Shown here in pieces: positions 1 through 7,629 of a stretch of 64,000 nucleotides of DNA. The notes under the pieces were generated by a model, which was not told where the DNA came from, did not search any database, and saw only the letters and a list, made by a program, of their open reading frames with translations. The stretch comes from Gluconobacter potus (GTDB lineage Bacteria; Pseudomonadota; Alphaproteobacteria; Acetobacterales; Acetobacteraceae), in assembly GCF_015244705.1 (NCBI RefSeq), contig NZ_JABCQF010000001.1:558001-622000 (forward strand), in the 5' to 3' direction. Numbering within the stretch: the stretch's first letter is position 1; the number at the start of each line of letters is the position of its first letter. The position numbers and the translations under genes are program-made.

Positions 1-152
1 CAGCGTGCCGGAGCAAACCGGCTCCCGGCCAGGGCAGCGATCCCGACCGCCAGCACAAACCCCGCGCAAAGCGACGTTGCTGCCAGTCTGAGCGTTAGCG
101 GCACGCCCGTGAGGAGCGTCTTTGCCGTTGCGAAAAGAAAAGGCCAGTCCAT
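1..152 (-). CDS. Amino-acid/opine ABC transporter permease (HisM-like), 5' part only
   Basis: The gene begins with ATG at 152, one base after the stop of the preceding permease, and runs out of the window, so only about 50 residues are visible. They start MDWPFLFATAKTLLTGVPLT and lead into a hydrophobic first membrane segment, as in the second permease of polar amino-acid or opine importers (HisM/OccM type). The position directly behind a HisQ-like gene supports that reading. It would form the inner-membrane channel as a heterodimer with that protein. The ATPase of the system is not in the window and may lie beyond position 1. Confidence 0.7.
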   Translation of the reverse strand, partial: MDWPFLFATAKTLLTGVPLTLRLAATSLCAGFVLAVGIAALAGSRFAPAR

Positions 153-153
153 C

Positions 154-867
154 CTATCGCCCCCAGCAGCGTGCAAGACGTTTCTCGACAGTCCGGATGC
201 CCAGCGCCGTGATCTGCCCCATGACAAGATAGAGCAGCGCAGCCACACCGTAGAACAGCAGCGGCTGCCGTGTCGCACCCGACGCAATCGTGGACTGCCG
301 CAGAAGCTCGACAAGCCCGATGATGGACAAAAGCGCCGTCTCCTTGAGAACGGACTGCCAGATATTGCCCAGCGCAGGCAGCGCAAACCGCAGGGTCTGG
401 GGTGCTATGACACGCCACAGCAGGACAAACCTAGACATACCGCAGGCCTTGCCCGCCTCGATCTGCCCACGCTCCAGCCGCAGATAAGCACTGCGATAGG
501 CCTCGGTTTGATAGGCCCCCGAAACCAGCCCGATGGCCACGACACCGATAATGAAGGAGGGGAGGGAGAAGAACCCCGGAAACCCCGCCAGATGCATCAG
601 TCGCGTCAGGGCAAGCGAGCCCCCGAAATAGAACAGATAGACGACGAGGATCTCCGGAATCCCCCGGAAAACCGTCGTGTAAAAAGTGCCAATCCCCCGC
701 AGGCTCCGCGACGACGCCAGCTTGAGCGCCGCCCCTGCCGCTCCCAGCAGACTGCCCAGCGCAAAGCTGCACACCGCCGCCACGAGCGTCAGCCCGGCCG
801 CCAGCAGCAGGAGCTTCCCCCAGCCTTCCGGGCCAAACCCGATGAGCGTGAAGGCCGGTGTGCTCAC
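154..867 (-). CDS. Amino-acid/opine ABC transporter permease (HisQ/OccQ-like)
   Basis: This 237-residue inner-membrane permease belongs to the HisMQ family for polar amino acids and opines. It has several hydrophobic segments and a recognisable EAA loop at about residues 137-165 (EAGKACGMSRF), the site that contacts the ATPase. Its ATG overlaps the stop of the upstream oxidase gene (ATGA at 864-867), so translation is probably coupled. Within the operon it follows the binding protein and the three oxidase subunits, a layout resembling octopine/nopaline catabolic operons of Agrobacterium. The substrate is inferred from context; sequence alone only says small amino-acid-like compound. Confidence 0.88.
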   Translation of the reverse strand: MSTPAFTLIGFGPEGWGKLLLLAAGLTLVAAVCSFALGSLLGAAGAALKLASSRSLRGIGTFYTTVFRGIPEILVVYLFYFGGSLALTRLMHLAGFPGFFSLPSFIIGVVAIGLVSGAYQTEAYRSAYLRLERGQIEAGKACGMSRFVLLWRVIAPQTLRFALPALGNIWQSVLKETALLSIIGLVELLRQSTIASGATRQPLLFYGVAALLYLVMGQITALGIRTVEKRLARCWGR

Positions 868-2009
868 GCGGCGTCTCCCGCGTCAAAGCGCCTGCCGCTG
901 AACGGCGCAAGCAACGGATCGACCGTCCCGCTGACCAGAGAGCGCCCAACAACATCGCCCACCGCCGGCGAAAGCTGGAACCCATGCCCGCAGAACCCGA
1001 AGACATGCCACAGATCCGGCGTGCCTTCGCCCGGTCCGATCACGGGAATCCCGTCCGGCGTCGCACCTTCAAGCCCGGTCCAGGTCCGCAGGACAGGCAC
1101 ATGCGCCAGAGCGGGGAACGCCTCAAGCGTGGCGGCCGCGCCCTCGGGCATCCGGTCCATGACGGTAAAGGATGTGTCATGATCCGCGTAGGGCTTCCCA
1201 AGAATGCCCCCGCCGATTACCAGCGATCCAACAGCGCTCTGCTTGAAGGACAGCGGTCGGTCGATCCCGATGACAACGGGCTCAAGGAACGGCTGCGTCC
1301 GCGCCGTGACCATCATGGAGGGGGCGACCACCTTCAGCGGCAGCGTCTGCCCCGCCATGGCCGCCACCTGCGCCCCCCAGGCCCCGGCACAGTTGACCAG
1401 CACGCCCGCTTCATACTGCCCCGACGCCGCCGCAACGGACCATCCGCCGCCCGGCAGACGCTCCAGCCCCAGAACGCGGCAGTTCTCGACGATCTTTGCG
1501 CCCGCCGCCATGGCTGCCTGCCTGAAAGCCCGGGTCGACGCGGCCGGATTGGCATGTCCGTCCCCGCGCGAAACAAGCCCGCCCAGAGCCTGATCCGTCA
1601 GACCGGGCAGCATCTTCCGGACTTCCGTGGCGGAGAGAAGCTCTTCCGCCCCCAGTCCCCGCCGTTCCATCTCCTGCACACGGCCCAGCGTCCAGGACAT
1701 TTCCGCCTCATCGAGCGCCACCGCGATCTGCCCGACGCCGAGCCGAACCTCACAGCTTTCCGCAGCCCCCGCACCAACAAGCCGGTCGAGATGCCGCCAG
1801 TGTTCCATCGCCAGTTCGGACAGCGGATATTCCCGCCAGTCCCGCATCAGCGTGCGCAGGCCCCCGGCATTGACGCTGGAGGCATGACGCCCGGCGACAT
1901 TCTTGTCGAGCAGCGTGACACGCCAGCCCGCACGCGCCAGGAACAGGGCGATCGAACAGCCCTGAAGTCCGGCACCGATGATCAGGGCGGTTTCATTCTG
2001 CCGGGGCAT
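864..2009 (-). CDS. FAD-dependent opine/imino-acid oxidase subunit B (OoxB/HcnC-like)
   Basis: This is a D-amino-acid-oxidase-fold flavoprotein of 381 residues. Such subunits oxidise a secondary amine carbon-nitrogen bond, as in octopine/nopaline oxidase, hydrogen cyanide synthase HcnC and D-hydroxyproline dehydrogenase. The N-terminal dinucleotide-binding motif G12-A-G14-L-Q-G17 follows a hydrophobic strand, and a C-terminal GFCGHGFQ segment matches the FAD-contacting end of the DadA family. I place the start at 2009 because AGAGGA lies about 8 bases upstream; a longer reading to 2048 adds an unconserved leader. The start lies 17 bases inside the upstream gene, consistent with coupling. Whether the substrate is an opine, hydroxyproline or another imino acid is not decided by sequence. 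Confidence 0.85.
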   Translation of the reverse strand: MPRQNETALIIGAGLQGCSIALFLARAGWRVTLLDKNVAGRHASSVNAGGLRTLMRDWREYPLSELAMEHWRHLDRLVGAGAAESCEVRLGVGQIAVALDEAEMSWTLGRVQEMERRGLGAEELLSATEVRKMLPGLTDQALGGLVSRGDGHANPAASTRAFRQAAMAAGAKIVENCRVLGLERLPGGGWSVAAASGQYEAGVLVNCAGAWGAQVAAMAGQTLPLKVVAPSMMVTARTQPFLEPVVIGIDRPLSFKQSAVGSLVIGGGILGKPYADHDTSFTVMDRMPEGAAATLEAFPALAHVPVLRTWTGLEGATPDGIPVIGPGEGTPDLWHVFGFCGHGFQLSPAVGDVVGRSLVSGTVDPLLAPFSGRRFDAGDAA

Positions 2010-3513
2010 CGACCGTATCCTCTGATGCATTTTCGGGCTTGTCTTCAAGTGTCAGCCGGATGGTGGCCCGGGGATCAAGACCTGACAGCGTCGCCACCGC
2101 CCCAAGCGGGATCGGCCGGATCGGCGGCCGTCCCCGGAATGTCGGCGGACAACCCGCAGCACGCGTCTCATTCTGAAGCAGACGTGCCGCCGTCACCATG
2201 CAGCTCCGGCCCTGACACGGCCCCATGCCGCAGCGTGTTTCGCCGCGCAGTGCATCCATGTTCCGAAAGCCCGAGCGGATCTTCTCCCGCAGTTCCCCGG
2301 CCGTCAGCTCCTCGCAGCGGCAGACGATCGTGTCATCATCCGGCAGTGCCTGCGCTAAGCCGGGCGGAAACGCCGCATCCAGAAACGGACGCACGGAAAG
2401 CGCCTTGCCAACCGCCCGCAGAGCGTCTGCCGATGGTCCCGCACCGTGATCCAGCGCTGCCAGAATGGCCTGCGCGGCCACTCTGCCATGCGCCATGGCG
2501 GCATCCGCGCCCCCGATCCTGCGGGCATCGCCCGTAACGCGCAGCACGCACGGCCCTGCGGACATTTCCGGCGGAAGGGTGGATGCGCCCAGCCCGTCCG
2601 GCGTCGTCGCCGGACGCCAGCTTGCGTTGGGCCCGTCCCATTGCAGACGCAGCCCCGCCGCATTGGGGATATCGATCGCAGGCACGATCCCGTCATGGAC
2701 GATCAGCAGATCACAGGGCAGCGTCTGCCGTTTGCCCCCAACCGTAAAGCTCACGCTCTCGACGTTCTGCGTCCCATGCGCGGCCAGGTTCTCAAGCCCC
2801 GTCACGGATTTCACACCCGCCAGCTTCAGACGCCCCAGCCAGCCCAACCCCTTCACAAGCGGCACAAGCCCGCCCGGGCGCAGATGCCGCGCAGCCCGCA
2901 CACTATCGGAAAGCCGGTCGGTCCGGCCCACCAGCGCCGGTTTGACGCCAAGCTGGTGCAACTGGTTGGCCAGCAGCAGCAGCAGCGGACCCGTCCCCGC
3001 CAGAACGATCCTGCCCGAAGGCTTCAGATGCCCGGCCTTGAGCAGCGTCTGCACCGCACCGGCCGTCATGACGCCGGGCAGCGTCCAGCCCGGGAACGGC
3101 ACAGGCCGCTCCATCGCCCCATGCGCGAGCAGAACCTGTCGCCCCCGCACATAGCCGGCGTTCATGCCCTGCAGCCAGCCCACGGTTCCATCAGGCCGCA
3201 CTTCCCACACGGTGGTCTGCGGCCGGTAATCAATTCCGGGACAGGCCCCCGAAAATGCCCGGAAACGCCGGATCAGATCCGCACCCGCCCGATAGGCAGG
3301 CCCCAGCGCGGCCAGAAGGCTCTGGCCTGCGGGGCTCGTGTCGCACAGATTGGCTTCAAGGCTCCGGAAAATCTGGCCGCCGGGCGCAGGCTGCATGTCC
3401 AGCACGATGACGGAGCGACCCGCCTCCGCCAGCGTCACCGCAGCCGCCATTCCGGCCGGCCCGCAACCGACGATGATGACATCCGCATCAGGGAGAGGCG
3501 CGTTGATGCTCAT
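1993..3513 (-). CDS. FAD/NAD-binding opine oxidase subunit A with C-terminal [2Fe-2S] domain (OoxA/HcnB-like)
   Basis: This 506-residue subunit is the electron-relay partner of the FAD oxidase encoded next. It starts with a Rossmann motif G16-C-G18-P-A-G21 and has the glutathione-reductase-like two-domain layout. Near the C-terminus is a cysteine set of the BFD type (C398-x-C400, then C428-x4-C433), expected to bind a [2Fe-2S] cluster. The start at 3513 forms an ATGA overlap with the stop of the small ferredoxin-like gene; a longer reading to 3630 would run through that gene. HcnB, OoxA, NoxA and D-hydroxyproline dehydrogenase alpha chains share this build, so the family is secure and the substrate is not. 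Confidence 0.87.
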   Translation of the reverse strand: MSINAPLPDADVIIVGCGPAGMAAAVTLAEAGRSVIVLDMQPAPGGQIFRSLEANLCDTSPAGQSLLAALGPAYRAGADLIRRFRAFSGACPGIDYRPQTTVWEVRPDGTVGWLQGMNAGYVRGRQVLLAHGAMERPVPFPGWTLPGVMTAGAVQTLLKAGHLKPSGRIVLAGTGPLLLLLANQLHQLGVKPALVGRTDRLSDSVRAARHLRPGGLVPLVKGLGWLGRLKLAGVKSVTGLENLAAHGTQNVESVSFTVGGKRQTLPCDLLIVHDGIVPAIDIPNAAGLRLQWDGPNASWRPATTPDGLGASTLPPEMSAGPCVLRVTGDARRIGGADAAMAHGRVAAQAILAALDHGAGPSADALRAVGKALSVRPFLDAAFPPGLAQALPDDDTIVCRCEELTAGELREKIRSGFRNMDALRGETRCGMGPCQGRSCMVTAARLLQNETRAAGCPPTFRGRPPIRPIPLGAVATLSGLDPRATIRLTLEDKPENASEDTVDAPAE

Positions 3514-3878
3514 GGGACGGACGGCTCCAGCGCCGGTGGTGCCCCGTCCTGCCGGCGCACTTTCATGCCGTCGCGCACCAGCGTCAGGCAGGCCTGCCGG
3601 TTCCCGATGCCGTCGATTTCGACGAGACATTCAAAGCAGTGCCCGATCATGCAGTAGGGCAGGCGTGGCGCGCCGGAAACCGGTGTCAGGCGGTTATACG
3701 GCACCCCGGCCCGCAGCAGACAGGCCGCAACGGTCTCACCCGCACGGGCTCTGACCGGCTGCCCGTCAACAGACAGGGTGACCGCATCGGTGAGGGGGGC
3801 GAGGTCTGAAAACATCTTCGGTCCCGGTTGAAGGCCAGGGGAATGGGCAAAGGCGGGGCGCGTTACGGACTCATTCAT
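3510..3878 (-). CDS. Small (2Fe-2S) ferredoxin-like subunit of the opine oxidase complex (HcnA-like)
   Basis: The protein has up to 122 residues and the ferredoxin-like pattern C76-x4-C81-x2-C84-x12-C97 in a context (PYCMIGHCFEC) typical of the smallest subunit of HcnABC, opine oxidase and D-hydroxyproline dehydrogenase. It would carry a [2Fe-2S] cluster that passes electrons between the two flavin subunits. The first ATG at 3878 overlaps the upstream stop by 8 bases but has no clear ribosome-binding site. An internal ATG at 3815 has GGGA a suitable distance upstream and gives a 101-residue protein, closer to the usual family length. Either start is possible. Confidence 0.82.
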   Translation of the reverse strand: MNESVTRPAFAHSPGLQPGPKMFSDLAPLTDAVTLSVDGQPVRARAGETVAACLLRAGVPYNRLTPVSGAPRLPYCMIGHCFECLVEIDGIGNRQACLTLVRDGMKVRRQDGAPPALEPSVP

Positions 3879-4737
3879 GGATCGAGATATCCGTGCCGAA
3901 CCATTTTTCTGACAGCTTCTGATTGGTGCCGTCGCGGTTGACGGATGTCAGAGCCGCGTCAAAGGCATTGCGCAGCGCATCATCATCCGGGCGGAACGCG
4001 ATATTGGTCGTGTTCGACCCCAGCACCCCGCCCGAGAAGGTTGGCCCCGTCATGACGAGCGCCCCTTTGGGGGCCGCCTCCATCATCGTCCCGAAGGTGG
4101 TGACATTGGCGATGGCAATATCAATGCGCCCGGCAATCAATTCCAGTCCAAGCTGGTCCACAGAGGGATATTCCATGATCTCCAGGCCCTGAAGATAGGC
4201 ATCGGCAAACCCCGCCGCCGTCGATCCGGTCTGCACCCCGATGACCTTCCCGGCCAGGGCGGTCTTCAGCTCGGCAAGGGCCGCCTGCGCCTCCTGCGGC
4301 CCGCGCGTCAGATCAAAGGGCACACCCGTATGGGCCAGACGGGTCAGGGATCCTGTGCCCGATGTCAGAAAACCGTTCGGCGCCCGGGTATAGGGATGCG
4401 AGAACGAGACAACTTTGCGCCGCTCGTCCGTAACGCCCATGGACGCAATGATGGCATCGTACTGCCCCACGCGAAGTCCGGGGATAAGCCCGTTCCAGTC
4501 CTGCGTGACAACCCTGCAGGTCGCATGCATCCGCTCGCAGAGCACTTTTACGAGGTCCATTTCATACCCGGCATAGGACCCGTCCGGTTTGGCAAAGGCC
4601 CAGGGCGGATACGTGCCTTCCGCACCGATGGTAATGTGGTGGGGAAAGTCTTCTGCAACGGCAGACGCCTTAAACGTCCCGAACAGGCACGCCCCAGACA
4701 GGACCGGAAGAAGCAGACATGTCGCACGAACAGCCAT
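3871..4737 (-). CDS. Periplasmic amino-acid/opine-binding protein (SBP family 3)
   Basis: This 288-residue solute-binding protein has a signal peptide ending near residue 28 and the family-3 layout of two lobes. The text IGAEGTYPPWAFAKPDG, the polar stretch around GYEMDLVKVL and the C-terminal LSEKWFGTD are typical of lysine/arginine/ornithine- and octopine-binding proteins. It is the first gene of the operon and faces the LysR gene across a 120-base promoter region. It should hand a cationic or opine-like amino acid to the permeases at the operon's far end. The precise ligand is not visible from sequence. Confidence 0.86.
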   Translation of the reverse strand: MAVRATCLLLPVLSGACLFGTFKASAVAEDFPHHITIGAEGTYPPWAFAKPDGSYAGYEMDLVKVLCERMHATCRVVTQDWNGLIPGLRVGQYDAIIASMGVTDERRKVVSFSHPYTRAPNGFLTSGTGSLTRLAHTGVPFDLTRGPQEAQAALAELKTALAGKVIGVQTGSTAAGFADAYLQGLEIMEYPSVDQLGLELIAGRIDIAIANVTTFGTMMEAAPKGALVMTGPTFSGGVLGSNTTNIAFRPDDDALRNAFDAALTSVNRDGTNQKLSEKWFGTDISIHE

Positions 4738-4828
4738 TCATGAAGTTCCCGCCAGGGTGTGAGGGAAAGGATCACTCACCTGCTTTATGGCCTTGAGTTC
4801 GATATCGGAATATATTTCTTCTTGGCAG

Positions 4829-4853
4829 AAAGCGTAAGCTGAGCTTACGCTTT
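4829..4853. promoter_or_regulatory. Perfect 12-bp inverted repeat in the divergent promoter (probable LysR operator)
   Basis: AAAGCGTAAGCT at 4829-4840 and its exact reverse complement at 4842-4853 flank a single G. The repeat ends four bases before the ATG of the LysR gene and lies about 90 bases upstream of the opine operon. A dyad this perfect between a LysR gene and its divergent target is best read as the regulator's binding site, with autorepression by blocking the gene start. RNA from it could also fold into a 12-bp stem; there is no T-run, so a terminator is unlikely. Confidence 0.6.
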
Positions 4854-4857
4854 AGGG

Positions 4858-5727
4858 ATGCAGCCCCACCGTATTCCGTCCCTGAACTGGCTTCGCGTCT
4901 TCGATGCCGCCGCACGGCACCAGAGTTTTGCCTCCGCTGGACGCGAGCTGAACATGTCCGCCGCCGCTGTCAGTCAGCAGATCCTTGCGCTGGAAACCTA
5001 TCTCAAGAAACCCCTGTTCCTCCGAAGCGCCAACAAGGTCCGCCTCACGCTGGAAGGGAACGAGTTCCTGCCGACCATTCAGGTCTCCCTCCGCGCCATC
5101 GAGGCTAAATCCGCCTCCCTGTTCCCCAGACGGGACGTGGAACGTGTCTCTCTCGTCGCCAGCCAGCTGATGGCCATGAGCTGGCTGCCCCGTCGCCTGT
5201 CGGCTTTTGAAAAAAAGCATCCCTCGGTGCGTGTGGATCTCATCACGGAAGACTCCCAGCGCAACGGAGAGCCGGACCTCGCAATCCGTTTTGATTACGT
5301 CATGACAACGCGGGAGCATCCGGGCTGGCTGATGGGGATCAGCCATGTCGTGGTCGGACAGCCGCAGGATGTGGAACGCATCACCACGGCAGAAGCCGTC
5401 ATGGACTACAAGCTGCTTGATGTCCGCTCGCATGCCGTGGGCTGGAATACGCTACTGTCGCGCTATTCCGGTATTTCTGGTGACTCCGCACTGATGGTTG
5501 AGTCTGTAGATACGACGCCCCTGGCTCTCATGATGGTCAAGGAAAGCGCGGCTCTGGCTCTTGTTCCGTGGCCAGCGGCCCAGAATCTCGTTGAAGCATT
5601 GGGGCTTGCTGTCTGTAACACTCTTCCCGCTATTCCAGGTCTTGGAAACTATTATATCGAACAGTTTTCAGGTCACGGTATTCGCCCTGTCATCCGGACA
5701 TTGTTCAACGAACTGCGCAGGAATTAG
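4858..5727 (+). CDS. LysR-family transcriptional regulator (GcvA-like) of the opine-type operon
   Basis: This 289-residue regulator has an N-terminal winged helix-turn-helix (about residues 8-66: LNWLRVFDAAARHQSF followed by AAAVSQQI) and a periplasmic-binding-protein-like effector domain. The start sequence is of the GcvA type. It is divergent from the uptake/oxidase operon, the normal place for its local activator. AGGG abuts the ATG with no spacing, so the ribosome-binding site is unusual; the mRNA may be leaderless or the 12-bp dyad just upstream may control translation as well. The inducing ligand, perhaps an opine, is inferred. Confidence 0.87.
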   Translation: MQPHRIPSLNWLRVFDAAARHQSFASAGRELNMSAAAVSQQILALETYLKKPLFLRSANKVRLTLEGNEFLPTIQVSLRAIEAKSASLFPRRDVERVSLVASQLMAMSWLPRRLSAFEKKHPSVRVDLITEDSQRNGEPDLAIRFDYVMTTREHPGWLMGISHVVVGQPQDVERITTAEAVMDYKLLDVRSHAVGWNTLLSRYSGISGDSALMVESVDTTPLALMMVKESAALALVPWPAAQNLVEALGLAVCNTLPAIPGLGNYYIEQFSGHGIRPVIRTLFNELRRN

Positions 5728-6038
5728 GTGTTTTAATTCTGTTCGCAGATAGCATGCTATTTTGCCTGGTATGGGACCCAGATGCGCAAGAAGACGATTG
5801 GACATCTGTCGCAGCGTCTGGCGACACGTCATTTTTTTGATGGAAAGGTGTCCATTCTTCGGGAAAAGTGGTCGAAGACCATACCGTTCGCCGTCTCGTC
5901 TCACGACCCGTTTTGAGATGCGATGATGAGAGTCGTTCTGGAGCCCTGCTGTTGCCGGTGGTGCGGATGCGAAGGAAAAGTATCCCGTTTCTTTACGCGG
6001 GCTTGGAATGCGTAGGGGGCCGCATCCATCGTCATGCG
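5728..6038. other. Non-coding gap with no recognised gene
   Basis: These 311 bases lie between the 3' ends of the LysR gene and the Lrp-type gene, which are convergent. Short open frames exist on both strands but none has a convincing start or resembles a known protein. A 12-bp palindrome (ATAGCATGCTAT, 5749-5760) is the only clear small structure. The strand G/C bias changes from C excess to G excess around here, so the gap may be the scar of a rearrangement. I looked for transposase remnants and could not support any. Confidence 0.5.
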
Positions 6039-6473
6039 TCAGACCGAACTCAGCATCAGGCTGGTTTCTGAATTGAGGACGCCGTCGGTCATGCGGACTT
6101 CCCGAAGGACACGGTCAAAGTTCTGAAGGGTATCGGTGCGGATTTCTGCGATGAGATCCCAGGCGCCGTTTGTGGTGTGCAGTCTGTAGAGTTCAGAAAT
6201 GGCGCGCAGGGAGCGGATTACGGATGTCGTTGATTTCCCGGCGACTTCGATCAGCATGATGGCCCGGATATCGTCGTGATGTTCCCGTGCCCGGACGGTG
6301 AAGCCGAGGATGGCGCCGCTTTGCAGCAGCCGGTCCAGCCGTGCCTGCACGGTGGCGCGCGATATGCCGATGATGGAGGCCAGTTTCGCAACGGGTGCGC
6401 GTCCGTCTTCACGCAGGATGGCAATCAGGCTGCGATCGATGTCGTCAAAAATGTGCATGATGCGTTCTGCCAT
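6039..6473 (-). CDS. Lrp/AsnC-family transcriptional regulator
   Basis: The protein has about 144 residues, with an AsnC-type helix-turn-helix (DDIDRSLIAILREDGR then ISRATVQARLDRL) and the C-terminal RAM ligand-binding domain. Lrp-type proteins of this size form octamers and sense amino acids. I place the start at 6473, because an upstream frame to 6527 would run through an AT-rich dyad region and adds nothing conserved; 6458 is another possible start. It is divergent from the ornithine cyclodeaminase gene and is the obvious local regulator of ornithine/citrulline breakdown. The effector is probably ornithine, arginine or proline, by inference. Confidence 0.88.
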   Translation of the reverse strand: MAERIMHIFDDIDRSLIAILREDGRAPVAKLASIIGISRATVQARLDRLLQSGAILGFTVRAREHHDDIRAIMLIEVAGKSTTSVIRSLRAISELYRLHTTNGAWDLIAEIRTDTLQNFDRVLREVRMTDGVLNSETSLMLSSV

Positions 6474-6487
6474 GAATGGATCAGCAA

Positions 6488-6514
6488 TATGGATAATATT
6501 ACCATATATTATGG
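6488..6514. promoter_or_regulatory. AT-rich alternating TATGG/CCATA dyads, probable Lrp-type operator
   Basis: TATGG at 6488-6492, CCATA at 6502-6506 and TATGG at 6510-6514 alternate on one strand, giving two overlapping dyads around an AT-rich core. They lie between the divergent regulator and ornithine cyclodeaminase genes, about 70-95 bases upstream of the latter. Lrp/AsnC proteins often bind such AT-rich imperfect dyads in phased groups. The assignment rests on position and symmetry only. Confidence 0.45.
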
Positions 6515-6583
6515 ACAGAGCGCACATTCATCCTGACAGATCGTCGGGGCACGATCCTCCTGTGGCAGAGAGCAGGAGGCATT

Positions 6584-7600
6584 ATGGTTCAGTATGTTGG
6601 CGTTGAAAATCTTGTCCGGCTGGTGCGCGCAGTCGGGCTGGAAACATTTCTGACGGAATTGGCTGGATATGTTGAGGAAGACTTCCGCCGCTGGCCGGAA
6701 TTCGACAAGACGCCCCGTGTGGCCAGTCATTCTTCCAATGGTGTGATTGAACTGATGCCAACGGCGGATGATGTGCTTTACAGCTTCAAATATGTCAATG
6801 GTCATCCCTGCAATACCCGTGAAGGACTGCAGACCGTGACGGCATTCGGAGTTCTCGCGGATGTGAAGTCCGGCTATCCGCTCATGCTGTCCGAAATGAC
6901 GCTCCTGACGGCTCTTCGGACGGCTGCCACCTCCGCAGTTGCAGCGCGATATCTGGCGCGTCGGGACAGTCGGGTTCTGGCGATCATTGGGCTTGGGGCG
7001 CAGTCGGAATTCCAGGCAACGGCTTTTGGGGCGCTGCTGGGGATCACGCGGGTGCAGGTCTATGATGTTGATCCTGTCGCAACCGAAAAATTCTGTGAGA
7101 ACATGCGGGGGCGTGGTCTGGAGATCGCAGTGGCACGCAGCAGCCAGGATGCCGTGACGGGGGCAGACATCATCACGACAATTACGGCTGACAAGCTGAA
7201 AGCCATGATCCTGTCCGACAACATGATCGGGGCGGGTGTGCATATCAATGCCGTTGGCGGGGACTGTCCGGGCAAGACGGAGTTGCAGGCGACGATCCTG
7301 AACCGGGGCCGGGTTTTCGTGGAATATCCGGAACAGACCCGTATTGAAGGGGAGATCCAGCAGATGCCGGACGATTTTCCGGTGACGGAGCTGTGGCAGG
7401 TTATTGCCGGTGAAGCCCAGGGCCGTCGTTCCGAAGTGGAGATCACGATCTTTGATTCCGTAGGGTTTGCGACGGAAGATTTTTCTGCTCTGCGCTACCT
7501 CAGAGACAGGGTCCATGGGACCGCTTTCTATACGGATATTGATCTTGTGGCCGAGCCGGAAGATCCGCGGAATCTTTTTGGTCTTCTCAACCAGAACTGA
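6584..7600 (+). CDS. ocd: Ornithine cyclodeaminase
   Basis: This 338-residue enzyme of the ornithine cyclodeaminase / mu-crystallin family converts L-ornithine to L-proline and ammonia with bound NAD+. The nucleotide-binding segment G136-L-G138-A-Q140 is present. Lys69 (YSFKYVNGHP) and Asp227 (AVGGDCPGK) match the catalytic lysine and aspartate known for this family, and the length fits true cyclodeaminases rather than shorter reductases. A strong AGGAGG lies five bases before the ATG. The gene is divergent from an Lrp-type regulator and followed by ctlX, so it would receive ornithine made from citrulline. Confidence 0.92.
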   Translation: MVQYVGVENLVRLVRAVGLETFLTELAGYVEEDFRRWPEFDKTPRVASHSSNGVIELMPTADDVLYSFKYVNGHPCNTREGLQTVTAFGVLADVKSGYPLMLSEMTLLTALRTAATSAVAARYLARRDSRVLAIIGLGAQSEFQATAFGALLGITRVQVYDVDPVATEKFCENMRGRGLEIAVARSSQDAVTGADIITTITADKLKAMILSDNMIGAGVHINAVGGDCPGKTELQATILNRGRVFVEYPEQTRIEGEIQQMPDDFPVTELWQVIAGEAQGRRSEVEITIFDSVGFATEDFSALRYLRDRVHGTAFYTDIDLVAEPEDPRNLFGLLNQN

Positions 7601-7612
7601 GTGCACTCAGTT
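7595..7612 (+). terminator. 18-bp perfect palindrome followed by Ts (terminator or attenuator)
   Basis: AACTGAGTG and its exact complement form an uninterrupted palindrome that includes the ocd stop codon, and five Ts begin at its end (611-615 of the 7 kb line). As RNA it can form a 7-bp stem with a 4-nt loop followed by U residues, which would reduce read-through into ctlX. A protein-binding role is also possible, since the symmetry is perfect. Confidence 0.5.
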
Positions 7613-7629
7613 TTTACGGGAGCGCTTCC

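Noticed and set aside
858-2537. Open frame of 559 codons on the plus strand
   Set aside because: It runs antisense to two well-supported oxidase genes, is rich in Arg, Pro and Gln as expected for a shadow frame of high-G+C genes, and shows no domain.
5728-6038. Possible insertion-sequence remnant
   Set aside because: The gap and the composition change made this tempting, but I found no transposase-like residues, terminal repeats or target duplication.
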